64,000 nt of DNA from CAYRJD01 sp965212125 (GCA_965212125.1 OZ243045.1:1178001-1242000); one strand, 5' to 3'; counted from the first letter of the stretch, positions 50,097 through 59,065 are shown. The notes: a model not told the origin generated them from the letters alone. Translations and numbers: made by a program.

Positions 50097-50759
50097 TCAG
50101 CCTTGATCGTCTTCGGATGCCTCAGCCTCTTGCTCGTCATCAGACATCTCTGCCTCTTCACCCTCAACCTCTTCGTCTTCGGCTTCCTCTTCTTCTGCTG
50201 CAACTGCGGCACGACTGATCTGGCCAATAACAACCAATGTGTCATCGCTGACCTGGCTGATCATGCCTTCCGGCATGTCAATAACTGACACTCGAATCGG
50301 CGACTCAATTGAGAGTTCGGAAATGTCAACTTCAAACGCGGGCGGGATTGCGCTAGCCGGCGCCTCCACGCTCAGTGCCATTAGCTGCTGCTGCACAACA
50401 CCGCCCTGGCGGCCAACGGTCACGGCCTCGCCGATCAGATGAATCGGCACCGACACCACAAGTCGCTCGTCAAGGGAGATGCGCAGAAAATCAACATGCG
50501 TGACGCGGTTGGCAATGGTGTCGCGATGCATTTCTTTGACAATCGTTAGGTGCTCGCTGCCGTCAAGGTCAAGCGTGATGATGGCGTTGGGGCCAGCCGC
50601 ATTGAGCGCGGCACGAAACCGCAGGCGATCCAAGGTCAGGTTGACGGGGTCGCCGTGGCCGTACATAACCGCTGGAATCTTGTTGACGCCACGAAGCCGG
50701 CGCGCCGCCCGGCTGCCGATATGTGTGCGCGGCTGCGCGTTGAGTTTTAGCTGTTCCAC
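50097..50759 (-). CDS. rplY: Large ribosomal subunit protein bL25 (general stress protein CTC type)
   Basis: A 220-residue bL25 of the long CTC form. The N-terminal 5S-rRNA-binding domain has HIGSRAARRLRGVNKIPAVMYGHGDPVNL; the C-terminal TL5 domain includes DFLRISLDERLVVSVPIHLIGEAVTVGRQGGVVQQ and EVDISELSIESPIRVSVIDMPEG. A strongly acidic tail (EEEEAEDEEVEGEEAE) closes it, as usual in actinobacteria. It lies 21 bases before pth. Confidence 0.95.
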   Translation of the reverse strand: MEQLKLNAQPRTHIGSRAARRLRGVNKIPAVMYGHGDPVNLTLDRLRFRAALNAAGPNAIITLDLDGSEHLTIVKEMHRDTIANRVTHVDFLRISLDERLVVSVPIHLIGEAVTVGRQGGVVQQQLMALSVEAPASAIPPAFEVDISELSIESPIRVSVIDMPEGMISQVSDDTLVVIGQISRAAVAAEEEEAEDEEVEGEEAEMSDDEQEAEASEDDQG

Positions 50760-50821
50760 GGCGTGAACTCCTATTAGCCAGCAGGTGAGTAGCCGGCGGG
50801 CAAGTCTAAGGGGTGCCCTGG

Positions 50822-51805
50822 CTAAAACAGGTTTTTGCCGCCGAAGATCTCCGATACCGAAGCGTCTTCAAAGACCGACTCCAAGGCGTCGGCAAAAATG
50901 CCAGCGACGCTCAGTATTTCCAGTTTGTCGAACTGCTTGGAGGTTGGGATCGGCACGGTGTTGGTGACCACCACCTTGCTGAGGGCGGAGTTTTTTAAGT
51001 TGTCGATCGCGTTGCCGGAGAACAACCCGTGCGTTGAGGCGCAAAGCACGTCGGCGGCCCCGGCGGCGGCCAGCATCTCTACGGCTGAGCAGATGGTGCC
51101 GCCCGTGTCAATCATGTCGTCAACGATCACGCAGGTGCGGCCTTGCACCTCACCCATCACGCCCAACATCTCAACTTGATTGGCCTTGTCAACGGAGCGC
51201 CGCTTGTAAATCGAAGCCGCCTCGCAGTTGAGCATGTGGGCGTAGCGCTCGGCCACTTTCACACGTCCGGTGTCGGGCGAGACGATTACCGAATCTTCCG
51301 GCACGTTTTCTCTGAGGTAGTCGATTAGCACTGGCGCGGCGGTGAGGTGGTCAACCGGCCCGTCAAAAAATCCCTGAATCTGGCCGCTGTGCAGGTCGAT
51401 GCTTACGAGGCGTTGGGCGCCCGCGGAATAAAGCATGTCGGCTAGCAGGCGCGCAGTGATGGGTTCTCGGCCGGCGGCTTTGCGGTCTTGGCGGGCGTAG
51501 CCGAAGATGGGTGAAACCACCGTGATGCGTTTGGCCGAAGCCCGGCGGGCGGCATCCACCATGATCAGGTGCTCCATGATGGTGTCGTTGATTGACATGG
51601 TCTCGGTGGCTGAGTGGCTTTGGATGATGAACACGTCGCCGCCGCGCAACGACTTGGTAAAGCGGCACTTGATCTCGCCGTTGGCGAAATCAATCAAGCC
51701 CGGATCACCAAGCTCAACGCCAAGCTGTTCGGCGATGTCAACCGCTAGCTCGGGATTGGCCCTGCCGGTAAACAGGTGCATGCGCTTTTTAGTGACTAGC
51801 TCCAT
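50822..51805 (-). CDS. prs: Ribose-phosphate pyrophosphokinase
   Basis: A 327-residue PRPP synthase (class I). MHLFTGRANPELAVDIAEQLGV is the opening, FANGEIKCRF and VSPIFGYARQDRKAAGREPITARLLADML bind ATP, DLHSGQIQGFFDGPVDHL contains the metal-binding His, and VIVDDMIDTGGTICSA is the ribose-5-phosphate loop. Product PRPP feeds purine, pyrimidine and histidine synthesis. Start ATG 51805. Between it and the GlmU-like gene is a 13-bp tandem repeat. Confidence 0.96.
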   Translation of the reverse strand: MELVTKKRMHLFTGRANPELAVDIAEQLGVELGDPGLIDFANGEIKCRFTKSLRGGDVFIIQSHSATETMSINDTIMEHLIMVDAARRASAKRITVVSPIFGYARQDRKAAGREPITARLLADMLYSAGAQRLVSIDLHSGQIQGFFDGPVDHLTAAPVLIDYLRENVPEDSVIVSPDTGRVKVAERYAHMLNCEAASIYKRRSVDKANQVEMLGVMGEVQGRTCVIVDDMIDTGGTICSAVEMLAAAGAADVLCASTHGLFSGNAIDNLKNSALSKVVVTNTVPIPTSKQFDKLEILSVAGIFADALESVFEDASVSEIFGGKNLF

Positions 51806-51835
51806 GCGCTCTCCCTAGCCCATCTCATTGACACA

Positions 51836-51861
51836 TTGCATTAACACGTTGCATTAACACG
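51836..51861. repeat. 13-bp tandem duplication upstream of prs
   Basis: TTGCATTAACACG occurs twice in direct succession, followed by a third partial copy, in the gap between the GlmU-like stop and the prs start. Confidence 0.85.
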
Positions 51862-51869
51862 TTGCGACA

Positions 51870-52694
51870 TTAGCTGCCGCTAGCGCGCAGTTGGAGTTCT
51901 AGTTCGCACGCGGCTAGCTGCTCGGGTGTGTTGGCACCCATTAGTTCGGCGGCGTCTTGCGCGACCATGGCGTGCACGCTGTGGTTGTTTCTGCGCAGTG
52001 TCGCTATTACGTCCGTCAGCAATATCTCGCTGGACGTTTGATCGGGCGTCTGCGGCTGTGGCGGCGATGGCGGCTGGCGCAGCACCTGGTCTAACGCAGT
52101 TCGCAGCGGGTTTTCGTTGAAGCAATAAACCGAGGAGTTAATTTCGTTGATTAGCAGCTGGCTGGGGGTGGCGTCGCGGTGCTCCACGATGGCTGTTACC
52201 TCGCCGTGTTCCTGTCTGTTGTTGGCGCGAATGATCCTGCCGTAGCCGGTCGGATCGGTGACATTCGCCGTCAGCAAGGTCGCAGCCGCCGCCCGGCTGA
52301 CGTGCGCCTCAAACAAAGAGCGCAACGTTGAAGAACGCACAAGCGGAGCGTCGGCGGGTGCGACTAGCACCACCGGCTGCGGGCCTGTTTCAGGGCTAGG
52401 CGGAATTTCTTTGAGCGCTACCGCCATTGCGTCGCCGGTGCCGCGCGGCTCATTCTGATGTGCAAACGCCAGCACCGCCGGGTCGGGAGCTGCCTGGCGA
52501 GCCGCTTCGGTTACCGCCGCGGCACCATGTCCAACCACTACGACGATGCGGTCGGGCTTGAGTGCGGCCAGCGCATTGATGATGTGAGCGACCAGCGGTT
52601 GTTCACCGACCTGCATCAGAGGCTTGGGCGTGGCACTGCGCATTCGTGTGCCTGCACCCGCCGCCAACACGACTGCGGTTAAGGGAGGCTTCAT
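51870..52694 (-). CDS. glmU: GlmU-like nucleotidyltransferase without acetyltransferase domain
   Basis: A 274-residue sugar-nucleotide transferase matching the N-terminal, uridyltransferase half of GlmU: VVLAAGAGTRMRSATPKPLMQVGEQPL, HQNEPRGTGDAMAVAL, VLVAPADAPLVR, GYGRIIRANN with VTAIVEHRDAT, and NEINSSVYCF. GlmU normally continues with a left-handed beta-helix acetyltransferase of about 200 residues, which is absent; a P-P-S-P-P-Q-P-Q-T-P insertion lies near residue 220. The glmU-prs order supports the assignment. The ATG immediately follows the CCA of tRNA-Gln with no spacer, so a leaderless start after tRNA processing is likely. Confidence 0.82.
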   Translation of the reverse strand: MKPPLTAVVLAAGAGTRMRSATPKPLMQVGEQPLVAHIINALAALKPDRIVVVVGHGAAAVTEAARQAAPDPAVLAFAHQNEPRGTGDAMAVALKEIPPSPETGPQPVVLVAPADAPLVRSSTLRSLFEAHVSRAAAATLLTANVTDPTGYGRIIRANNRQEHGEVTAIVEHRDATPSQLLINEINSSVYCFNENPLRTALDQVLRQPPSPPQPQTPDQTSSEILLTDVIATLRRNNHSVHAMVAQDAAELMGANTPEQLAACELELQLRASGS

Positions 52695-52768
52695 TGGTTC
52701 GGGGAGGAGGGCTCGAACCTCCATCTTCGGGATCAAAACCCGATGTCCTTCCATTGAACGATCCCCGA
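52695..52768 (-). tRNA. trnQ: tRNA-Gln (anticodon UUG)
   Basis: A 74-nt tRNA including an encoded CCA. Acceptor arms TCGGGGA and TCCCCGA pair fully, the anticodon loop is TTTTGAT (UUG) on a CGGG/CCCG stem, and the T loop is GTTCGAGCC. The next base after CCA is the A of the GlmU-like start codon. Confidence 0.96.
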
Positions 52769-52910
52769 TTAAGGCTCAACAAAGAGGCTCCCGCCACTAA
52801 TGCCGCTGCCCATCAAGTGAACGCCAGCGTACAAGTGCGCCCTGCGAAACTGCCGCTCAAGCCAGCCCGCATGGCACTGGCGGTTTTATCCGTTAGCTTT
52901 CGCTGAACCA

Positions 52911-53003
52911 ATGGGATCGCTAGTCAAAAAGCGCCGCAAGAGAATGCGCAAGAAAAAGCACCGCAAGATGCTGCGGCGCACGCGTTACCAGCGGCGCAAC
53001 TAA
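52911..53003 (+). CDS. Small ribosomal subunit protein bS22 (AURKAIP1/COX24 domain)
   Basis: A 30-residue, extremely basic protein: MGSLVKKRRKRMRKKKHRKM, then LRRTRYQRRN and TAA. It matches the actinobacterial bS22/COX24-domain peptide, found in mycobacterial 30S subunits near the decoding centre. At 93 bases it is below usual gene-finding limits. It is on the plus strand, opposite the flanking tRNA-Gln, with no obvious ribosome-binding site (GCTGAACCAATGG). The 140 bases between tRNA-Gln and this gene must contain its promoter; nothing else is seen there. Confidence 0.93.
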   Translation: MGSLVKKRRKRMRKKKHRKMLRRTRYQRRN

Positions 53004-53052
53004 TAGCCCCGGCGCTACTGCGGCTTGTTAGCTAGCAAGTAATGTTGCGACA

Positions 53053-54783
53053 GTGCCGACCCTGACTCGCCCTAGCAATCGGGCCAGCCTTATGAGGGCG
53101 CGCCCCGGCCAAGCTGTGCTCTGGTTTGCTGCGGGTGCTGGTGCCTTTGGCGCGCTGGTCGCCATGGCCTTCGGGGAGCTCATTAATGGCTACGACCCGG
53201 CCGTTCCGTCGCTGGTGGTCGCCGTTGGTGAGGTTGTGGTTGATTACACGCCGGGCGATCTGGTGGCGGTCGGCATTGACAATGTCGGATCAAACCAAAA
53301 GCCCGCGCTCGTGGCAGGCATCATCGTGGTGACTCTGATACTCGGTGCTGTCGCCGGGCGCGCCGCCGCACTTCACGCAAACCGACTTGCGATCGGGATT
53401 TTTGCTGCGATGGGTTTGGCGGCAGGCTGGGCTGCGGCCCGCAATCCAATGAGTCCGGCTCTAGGGGCATGGATCACTGGCTTGGTCGCAGCCGTGATCG
53501 GCGCGGTCATTATGTATTTGGTGTTGCGCTCGGCCGGCTACGGCATGCCGACGTTTGAGCGCCGCCCCACCAAAGAACTGTCCGCTGCGCAAGATGCCGA
53601 ACTTGCTGGCGAGCTAGCCACTGCCGCTGGAACTAGTGCCACTGAGATCGCCGACCCCTCGCTTCAGGCTTCGCCCATTCTGGCCCCGCCCCGCACGCAG
53701 TTGACCTCTCGGCGTGGGTTTTTGGCTTATGTGGGAGCGGGCGTTTCCGCGGTTGTGCTGTTGGGAATAGGTCGCCAGCTGCGCGCCTCCTCTACTACTA
53801 GTGCGGCACGCGAGGCATTGACCTTGCCGCCCGCAACCAACCGGGCTGTGGCTTCGCAAGTGCGGGCGCTGAGCACTCTGGACGCAATTCCGAACGTCTC
53901 TTCTTACATAACGCCTAACGAGAGCTTCTACCGCATCGACACCGCCCTAGCGGTGCCAAATGTTGACCCCGCCAACTGGGGGCTTCGTGTTGACGGGATG
54001 GTTGACAATCCTTATTCGCTGAGCCTTGACGACATATACGCAATGGATATGCAGGACTACGCAATCACGCTGTCGTGCGTGTCCAACCAGGTTGGGGGCG
54101 ATCTTGTCGGCAATGCGGTTTGGACGGGCGTGCCGCTAGCAGACCTGCTGGATAGGGCGGGCGTGCAAAGTGGTGCCGATCAGGTGGTGGGTCGGTCGGT
54201 TGATCATTGGACTGCGGGCTTTCCGATTGAAGCCGTGCGCGACGGGCGCAATGCCATCCTCGCTGTCGGCATGAACGGCGAGCCGCTGCCGGTTAGTCAT
54301 GGCTTTCCGGCTCGTTTGGTGGTGGCGGGTCTGTACGGCTATGTGTCGGCCGTTAAGTGGATTCAAGAAATCACGATGACCACGTGGGATGGGTTTGACG
54401 GCTACTGGGTGCCGCGCGGCTGGTCGAAAGAGGGCCCGATAAAAACGCAGAGCCGCATTGACGTGCCTCGGCGGCGCGACCCGCTGGTGGCTGGCACGAC
54501 GGTGTCGGTGGCTGGGGTTGCGTGGGCGCCCACACGTGGCATCTCTCAGGTTGAGGTGCGTTTTAATGAAGGCGAATGGCGGCAGTGCCGACTAGGTGAG
54601 TCGTTGAATGAGGAATCGTGGCAGCAGTGGGTTTATGACTGGACGCCCACGGCGGGCGGTCATCGCATTGATGTGCGCGCTACCGATGGCGAAGGTGAAA
54701 CGCAGAGCCCAGCGCCGGTGCCACCGCGGCCTAACGGCGCAGAGGGTTGGCATCGGATTTTTGTGACCGTGGATGAGGCTTAG
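53053..54783 (+). CDS. Membrane-anchored sulfite-oxidase-like molybdopterin protein
   Basis: A 576-residue fusion. Four hydrophobic helices (about residues 21-41, 85-101, 112-128, 136-158) precede a twin-arginine-like segment with R220-R221 (TSRRGFLAYVGAG) and a fifth helix. The rest is a sulfite-oxidase-type Mo-cofactor domain: ITPNESFYRIDTAL, WGLRVDGMVDNPYSLSLDD, the Mo-ligand Cys342 in ITLSCVSNQVGG, and GFPARLVVAGLYGYVSAVKWI, followed by a dimerisation-like domain. No haem domain. It would sit outside the membrane and oxidise sulfite or reduce a related oxide; electrons may leave through the helices (inference). GTG start 53053; ATG 53092 is an alternative. Confidence 0.88.
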   Translation: MPTLTRPSNRASLMRARPGQAVLWFAAGAGAFGALVAMAFGELINGYDPAVPSLVVAVGEVVVDYTPGDLVAVGIDNVGSNQKPALVAGIIVVTLILGAVAGRAAALHANRLAIGIFAAMGLAAGWAAARNPMSPALGAWITGLVAAVIGAVIMYLVLRSAGYGMPTFERRPTKELSAAQDAELAGELATAAGTSATEIADPSLQASPILAPPRTQLTSRRGFLAYVGAGVSAVVLLGIGRQLRASSTTSAAREALTLPPATNRAVASQVRALSTLDAIPNVSSYITPNESFYRIDTALAVPNVDPANWGLRVDGMVDNPYSLSLDDIYAMDMQDYAITLSCVSNQVGGDLVGNAVWTGVPLADLLDRAGVQSGADQVVGRSVDHWTAGFPIEAVRDGRNAILAVGMNGEPLPVSHGFPARLVVAGLYGYVSAVKWIQEITMTTWDGFDGYWVPRGWSKEGPIKTQSRIDVPRRRDPLVAGTTVSVAGVAWAPTRGISQVEVRFNEGEWRQCRLGESLNEESWQQWVYDWTPTAGGHRIDVRATDGEGETQSPAPVPPRPNGAEGWHRIFVTVDEA

Positions 54784-54803
54784 CGGCGACTAGCTAGTAA
54801 CTG

Positions 54804-55697
54804 CTAGCTAAGCGGCGCGGCCGGTGGGGTTGCCTCGGTGGTGGTGGCTAGCACTGCGGCTACGCCTTTGTGTGAAACCGCTGGGTGGTGGCCTTTCACA
54901 AACCAGGTTGAGCCGCTGCCAGCCAAGGTTGGTTGCTGTCCGGTTTGATCGGCTAACGCTGCGCGCCACTGGGCTAGCTCTGGCGCGACCGCAAGGGCGG
55001 CTGGCTCTAGGTCGTTGGCTGTGGCGTGGGCGTCCTGGTTTGCAGCGCCTGGTGCGTTGGTGGCGGGTGCGGGTGCGGCAGCTAGGCGATCCCAGGCTTG
55101 GTACACCTGCGCCGACGACACCCCGAAAGACGGCGTAAGCAGCGTGTACTGCTCGCGCTGATAGGGCAGGGGTTTGATCTGCTCGCCGATTCCTCGCACG
55201 GTCGCACGGCCACCCGCCAAACAAAAGCCAACATCGGCACCTAGCTGGCAAGCCTGCGCCACATCAACGATGCGGTCGGGCGCCTGGTCGCGCACCTGAT
55301 CGTTGAACCAGCGCAAGATCGCGGCTGCGTCGGCTGAACCTCCGCCCAGTCCGGCGCCGACGGGGATGCGTTTGCGTAGTTCCACCGCAGCCGACAAACC
55401 AACCAGACGTAAAGCCGCCACAACAAGATTGTCGACACCAGTCGGCGTGTGTGCGCTGGTGCTGCTCGGCGTTGGTCCCAGTGCTGGCTCTAGTGCTGGC
55501 GTTGGCTCTAGTGCTGGTGCCGTCACCGTCAGGCTGTCGCCGGGCGTCAAGGTCAGCTCGTCGCACAAATCCAGCGACGTCATCGTTGCGTCAATCTCGT
55601 GGTAGCCGTCAGCGCGCACTCCGGTGATTTTCAGCGACAAGGTGAGCTTGGCCGGTGCGATTAGGTGCGCCGGTAAGCGCGCCAACTCACTATTCAC
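54804..55697 (-). CDS. ispE: 4-diphosphocytidyl-2-C-methyl-D-erythritol kinase
   Basis: A 297-residue GHMP kinase of the MEP isoprenoid pathway. APAKLTLSLKITGVRADGYHEIDATMTSLDL is the N-terminal substrate block, IPVGAGLGGGSADAAAILRWFN the ATP loop, ADVGFCLAGGRATVRGIGE and LTPSFGVSSAQVYQAWD the later blocks, ending near GSGSTWFV. Two low-complexity insertions (E-P-T-P-A-L-E-P-A-L near residue 70, and A-P-A-P-A-T-N-A-P-G) lengthen loops. Its start overlaps the rsmA stop by 8 nt. Confidence 0.95.
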   Translation of the reverse strand: MNSELARLPAHLIAPAKLTLSLKITGVRADGYHEIDATMTSLDLCDELTLTPGDSLTVTAPALEPTPALEPALGPTPSSTSAHTPTGVDNLVVAALRLVGLSAAVELRKRIPVGAGLGGGSADAAAILRWFNDQVRDQAPDRIVDVAQACQLGADVGFCLAGGRATVRGIGEQIKPLPYQREQYTLLTPSFGVSSAQVYQAWDRLAAAPAPATNAPGAANQDAHATANDLEPAALAVAPELAQWRAALADQTGQQPTLAGSGSTWFVKGHHPAVSHKGVAAVLATTTEATPPAAPLS

Positions 55698-56577
55698 CGC
55701 TGGCTACCTTGCCTAACGCTTGCCACTGCGCAAAGTTCAGTTGCTCCGGTCGCGCCTGCTCGTCGATGTCGGCTGTGGCCAGCCAATCCTGTGCCGTTGT
55801 GGCATCGATACCTAGCTCACCGCCACGCAGGCTGCGTCTCAACATTTTGCGGCGCCTGCCAAATGTTTGGCGCAGCAAAGTTCGCATGGCGGTTTCGGTG
55901 GCGGCGCTGAAGGCCTTCGTTTCGTGGCGCACGATGCTCACTAGCGCCGACTCAACCGCCGGCTCGGGCCAGAAAACCGTGGCTGGCACTGCGCCGGCCA
56001 GCTTGGCTTGGCCGTGCATCCGAACTAGCACCGACACCGCGCCGTAGGCCGCATCGCCGGTATCGGCCGCCAGCCGCTCGGCCGCTTCACGTTGACACAT
56101 AACCAACAGGCTCCGCACCTGCGGGGCTTCTTCAAGCACCTTGAGGGTCAGCGAGGTGGCAATGTTGTACGGCAGGTTTGACACCAGATCCCAGCTGCGG
56201 CTAGCCGGGTTGTGGCCGGCCGGGTTGCAGCTAGCACCGAGCGTTTGCGTCCAATCCAAGGTGCGCGCGTCTGCGTGAAGCACCGTGATCTGGCCGGGGC
56301 TGGACCTGTCACTGGCGGCAACCTTTTCTAACACGCCGACAAGTTTTGGATCGGTTTCGATCGCCAGCACGCAAGCTCCCGTTTGCGCTAGCGCCAGGGT
56401 CAAGCTCCCCACGCCAGCGCCAATCTCAACTACTTGACTGTCGGCGCCAACTCCAGCCAGGCTGGCGATGCGTCTAAGCGTGTTTGGGTCGGTCACGAAG
56501 TTTTGACCCAAGCTCTTGCGAGGTGTCGCTCCGGCCTCGGTCAGCAGTCGCTTTACCTCGCTGCGGCCAAAAGTCAC
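55690..56577 (-). CDS. rsmA: 16S rRNA (adenine1518-N6/adenine1519-N6)-dimethyltransferase
   Basis: A 295-residue KsgA/RsmA. PRKSLGQNFVTDPNTLRRIA, VVEIGAGVGSLTLAL (SAM loop), VLAIETDPKLVGVLE, HADARTLDW and the catalytic NLPYNIAT are all present. It dimethylates two adenines at the end of 16S rRNA. Its ATG overlaps the tatD stop by 4 nt. A C-N-P-A-G-H-N-P-A-S duplication precedes NLPY. Confidence 0.95.
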   Translation of the reverse strand: MTFGRSEVKRLLTEAGATPRKSLGQNFVTDPNTLRRIASLAGVGADSQVVEIGAGVGSLTLALAQTGACVLAIETDPKLVGVLEKVAASDRSSPGQITVLHADARTLDWTQTLGASCNPAGHNPASRSWDLVSNLPYNIATSLTLKVLEEAPQVRSLLVMCQREAAERLAADTGDAAYGAVSVLVRMHGQAKLAGAVPATVFWPEPAVESALVSIVRHETKAFSAATETAMRTLLRQTFGRRRKMLRRSLRGGELGIDATTAQDWLATADIDEQARPEQLNFAQWQALGKVASGE

Positions 56578-57422
56578 TGCAAACCAAACACCGTCTCAGC
56601 GCAGCGGCGCGACTGGTGCGCGACTAAAGCGACATCTATCTCGCGCGCCTCCGCTAGCGCTGCGCCAACGTATGTAACCCACGCCGGGTGATTGGTTTTG
56701 CCGCGCATCGGGACCGGCGCCAGATAGGGCGAATCGGTTTCAACCAGGTAACTGTCGGCTGGTACGAATGCGGCCGCCTCACGAACTTCGGCTGCGTTTT
56801 TGAAGCTCACGATTCCGCTGAATGAAATAGCCGCTCCCCTCTCCAGCGCTTGGCGGGCTTCCGGCACGCCGCCGGTGAAGCAGTGAAAAACCGTGCGCTT
56901 GGGTGTGCCGGTTGCGTCTAGCACGGCGAAGGTGTCGTCCCAGGCGTCACGCGAATGAATGACCAGCGCCAGGTCTTGGGCGTTGGCGAGCTCAATCTGC
57001 GCGGCAAAAGCATTTTGCTGGGCGGTGCGGTCGGAGTTCTCATAGAAGTAGTCCAGGCCGCACTCTCCCACCGCCACCAGATCTGTCTTCGGCGTGGCCG
57101 CCACCAAGGCTTCAATGGCGCCTAGCTGTGTTTCGGCTTCGCTGGCGTGGTGGGGATGCAGCCCTGCGGTGGCGAACACCTGCGCGAAATTTGCGGCACG
57201 CTCACAAGCCGCCGCGCTGGATTCGCTGGTGGTGCCGACGTCAATAAGCGCAGTCACGCCGGCTGTGGCTGCTTCTATTATCAGCTGCTCCGCGGTTTGC
57301 TCAACCGCTACCTCGGCGGCGACCTGGTCGTCGTTTGGTAGGTGGCAGTGGCTGTCGATCCAACCGCCGCTGCCTGTTTGGAGGGCTAGCTCGTCATCCG
57401 GGGTTATCTCTACGGCGCTCAT
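56574..57422 (-). CDS. tatD: TatD family DNase
   Basis: A 282-residue TatD metal-dependent hydrolase. WIDSHCHLPNDD carries the first H-x-H, VAVGECGLDYFYENSDR the Glu, LVIHSRDAWDD and FHCFTGGVPEARQALE the later His residues and LVETDSPYLAPVPMRGKTNHPAWV the Asp. Members degrade DNA 3' ends. It lies between metG and rsmA as in many actinobacteria. Confidence 0.94.
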   Translation of the reverse strand: MSAVEITPDDELALQTGSGGWIDSHCHLPNDDQVAAEVAVEQTAEQLIIEAATAGVTALIDVGTTSESSAAACERAANFAQVFATAGLHPHHASEAETQLGAIEALVAATPKTDLVAVGECGLDYFYENSDRTAQQNAFAAQIELANAQDLALVIHSRDAWDDTFAVLDATGTPKRTVFHCFTGGVPEARQALERGAAISFSGIVSFKNAAEVREAAAFVPADSYLVETDSPYLAPVPMRGKTNHPAWVTYVGAALAEAREIDVALVAHQSRRCAETVFGLQ

Positions 57423-57467
57423 ACTGGTCTCGTGCAGGTCTGGCTGGTCTGGCGGTCTGGCTGGCGA

Positions 57468-59015
57468 CTACTTGATGCGGGCAAATAGTGGGTCGCCGCG
57501 CTCAACGGTTAATCCACCCGGGTAGCCACCCCATTGCGTGGCTGCTGGCAAACGCTGCTGGTCGGGGCTTCCGTCCAGGCCGATGCGGCGCCAGATCTCG
57601 GCGCACTTTTGTGGCATCGCCATAGAGGCCATCACCGCTACCAGTCGCAAGATCTCTAACGCATCGCCCAGCACGGCGTCAACCTCGGGGCCGGGTTCCA
57701 ACTTCCAGGGCTCAACGCGTTCAAGCACGGCGTTGGCTTCATGAATAAGCAGCCAGGTTTCATTTAGGGCGATCGAGGGCGCTAAACGATCCCAGGCTGC
57801 GGCTGCTTGGTCAAGTTGGGTTTTGGCAATGGCCGCTAGCGGGCTGTCGGGTTGCGGGGCGGGACCGATGCCGTCGCATTTGCTGGCAACCAGCGTCGCC
57901 ACTCGGCTCAGCAGATTGCCGAGGTTGTTAGCCAGGTCTGCGTTGTAGCGCGCAACCATCGTCTCATAGGAAAAATCGCCATCCGGACCGAAAGGCTGGT
58001 CGTGCAGAAAATGATGGCGAACGCCGTCAACGCCGAAGTCTTGTATTAGCGCGCTTGGTGAAATTTGATTGAACGAAGACTTTGCCATCTTCTCGCCGCC
58101 CATCAGCAGGAACCCGTGAACGTAGACGTTCTTGGGGGGCTCAATCCCCGCGCTCATCAGCATTGCCGGCCAATAGACACAGTGAAATCGCAGGATGTCT
58201 TTGCCGATGATGTGGATGCCGGGCCAGCGGTGGGCAAAGTTGGATGCCGTGGCGATGCTGTCGCCTGCCTCGCCACCGGCTTCGCCGTAGCCCACGGCGG
58301 TGATGTAGTTGGTCAGGGCATCAAACCAGACGTAGGTGACGTGGTCGGAATCCCAGGGCAGCGGAACTCCCCAGCTGATTGAGGTTCGGCTGATGGAAAA
58401 ATCTTCCAGCCCGCCGCGAATAAACCCCAGGGCTTCGTTGCTTTTGGTTTTGGGCTGCACGAAATCCGGGTGGGCTTCGTACCAATCCAGCAGCCTTTGC
58501 TCGTACCTGCTCAGCAAGAAAAAGTAGTTCTGCTCTACCACGTGTTCGGCCGGGCGTTGATGGATCTTGCAGTTGCCGTCGTCAAGTTCGGCGGGCGTGT
58601 AGTAGGCCTCGCAGCTGACGCAATACAAACCCTCGTAGGTCTTTAGCTCAATGTCGCCGTTGTCGTAGCAAGCCTGCAGCAGTTTTTTTACGGCGACGTG
58701 GTGGCGCGGTTCGCTGGTGCGGATGAAATCGTTGTGGCTGATGTTCAACTCTTCCCAGGCTTGCTTGAAACGCACAACCGTTTGGTCGGCCCACTCAATG
58801 GGCGTGCAGTTGTTTTCTTGCGCGGCTCGCTGGACTTTTAGGCCGTGCTCGTCGGTGCCGGTCAGAAACATCACGTCGTCGCCGCAAAGCCGTCGCCAGC
58901 GGGCGTAGGCGTCGGCGGTGATGGTGGTGTAGGCGTGCCCTATGTGTGGCGCATCGTTGACGTAATAAATGGGCGTTGTTACGTAGGTCTGGCCCCCATC
59001 GCTAGGCACTACCAC
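57468..59015 (-). CDS. metG: Methionyl-tRNA synthetase
   Basis: A 515-residue class I synthetase. TPIYYVNDAPHIGHAYTT holds HIGH, the KMSKS loop reads K-M-A-K-S (GEKMAKSSFN), and ITADAYARWRRLCGDDVMFLTGTDEHG is the conserved CP region; CVSCEAYYTP and NCKIH are the zinc-knuckle remnants. No C-terminal tRNA-binding domain, matching short actinobacterial MetG. GTG start at 59015 (VVPSDGGQ). Confidence 0.95.
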   Translation of the reverse strand: MVVPSDGGQTYVTTPIYYVNDAPHIGHAYTTITADAYARWRRLCGDDVMFLTGTDEHGLKVQRAAQENNCTPIEWADQTVVRFKQAWEELNISHNDFIRTSEPRHHVAVKKLLQACYDNGDIELKTYEGLYCVSCEAYYTPAELDDGNCKIHQRPAEHVVEQNYFFLLSRYEQRLLDWYEAHPDFVQPKTKSNEALGFIRGGLEDFSISRTSISWGVPLPWDSDHVTYVWFDALTNYITAVGYGEAGGEAGDSIATASNFAHRWPGIHIIGKDILRFHCVYWPAMLMSAGIEPPKNVYVHGFLLMGGEKMAKSSFNQISPSALIQDFGVDGVRHHFLHDQPFGPDGDFSYETMVARYNADLANNLGNLLSRVATLVASKCDGIGPAPQPDSPLAAIAKTQLDQAAAAWDRLAPSIALNETWLLIHEANAVLERVEPWKLEPGPEVDAVLGDALEILRLVAVMASMAMPQKCAEIWRRIGLDGSPDQQRLPAATQWGGYPGGLTVERGDPLFARIK

Positions 59016-59065
59016 GATGCTACCGATGGGTTGTTATTCAGGTCTTGTTTTGGTTCTTGTTTTGG

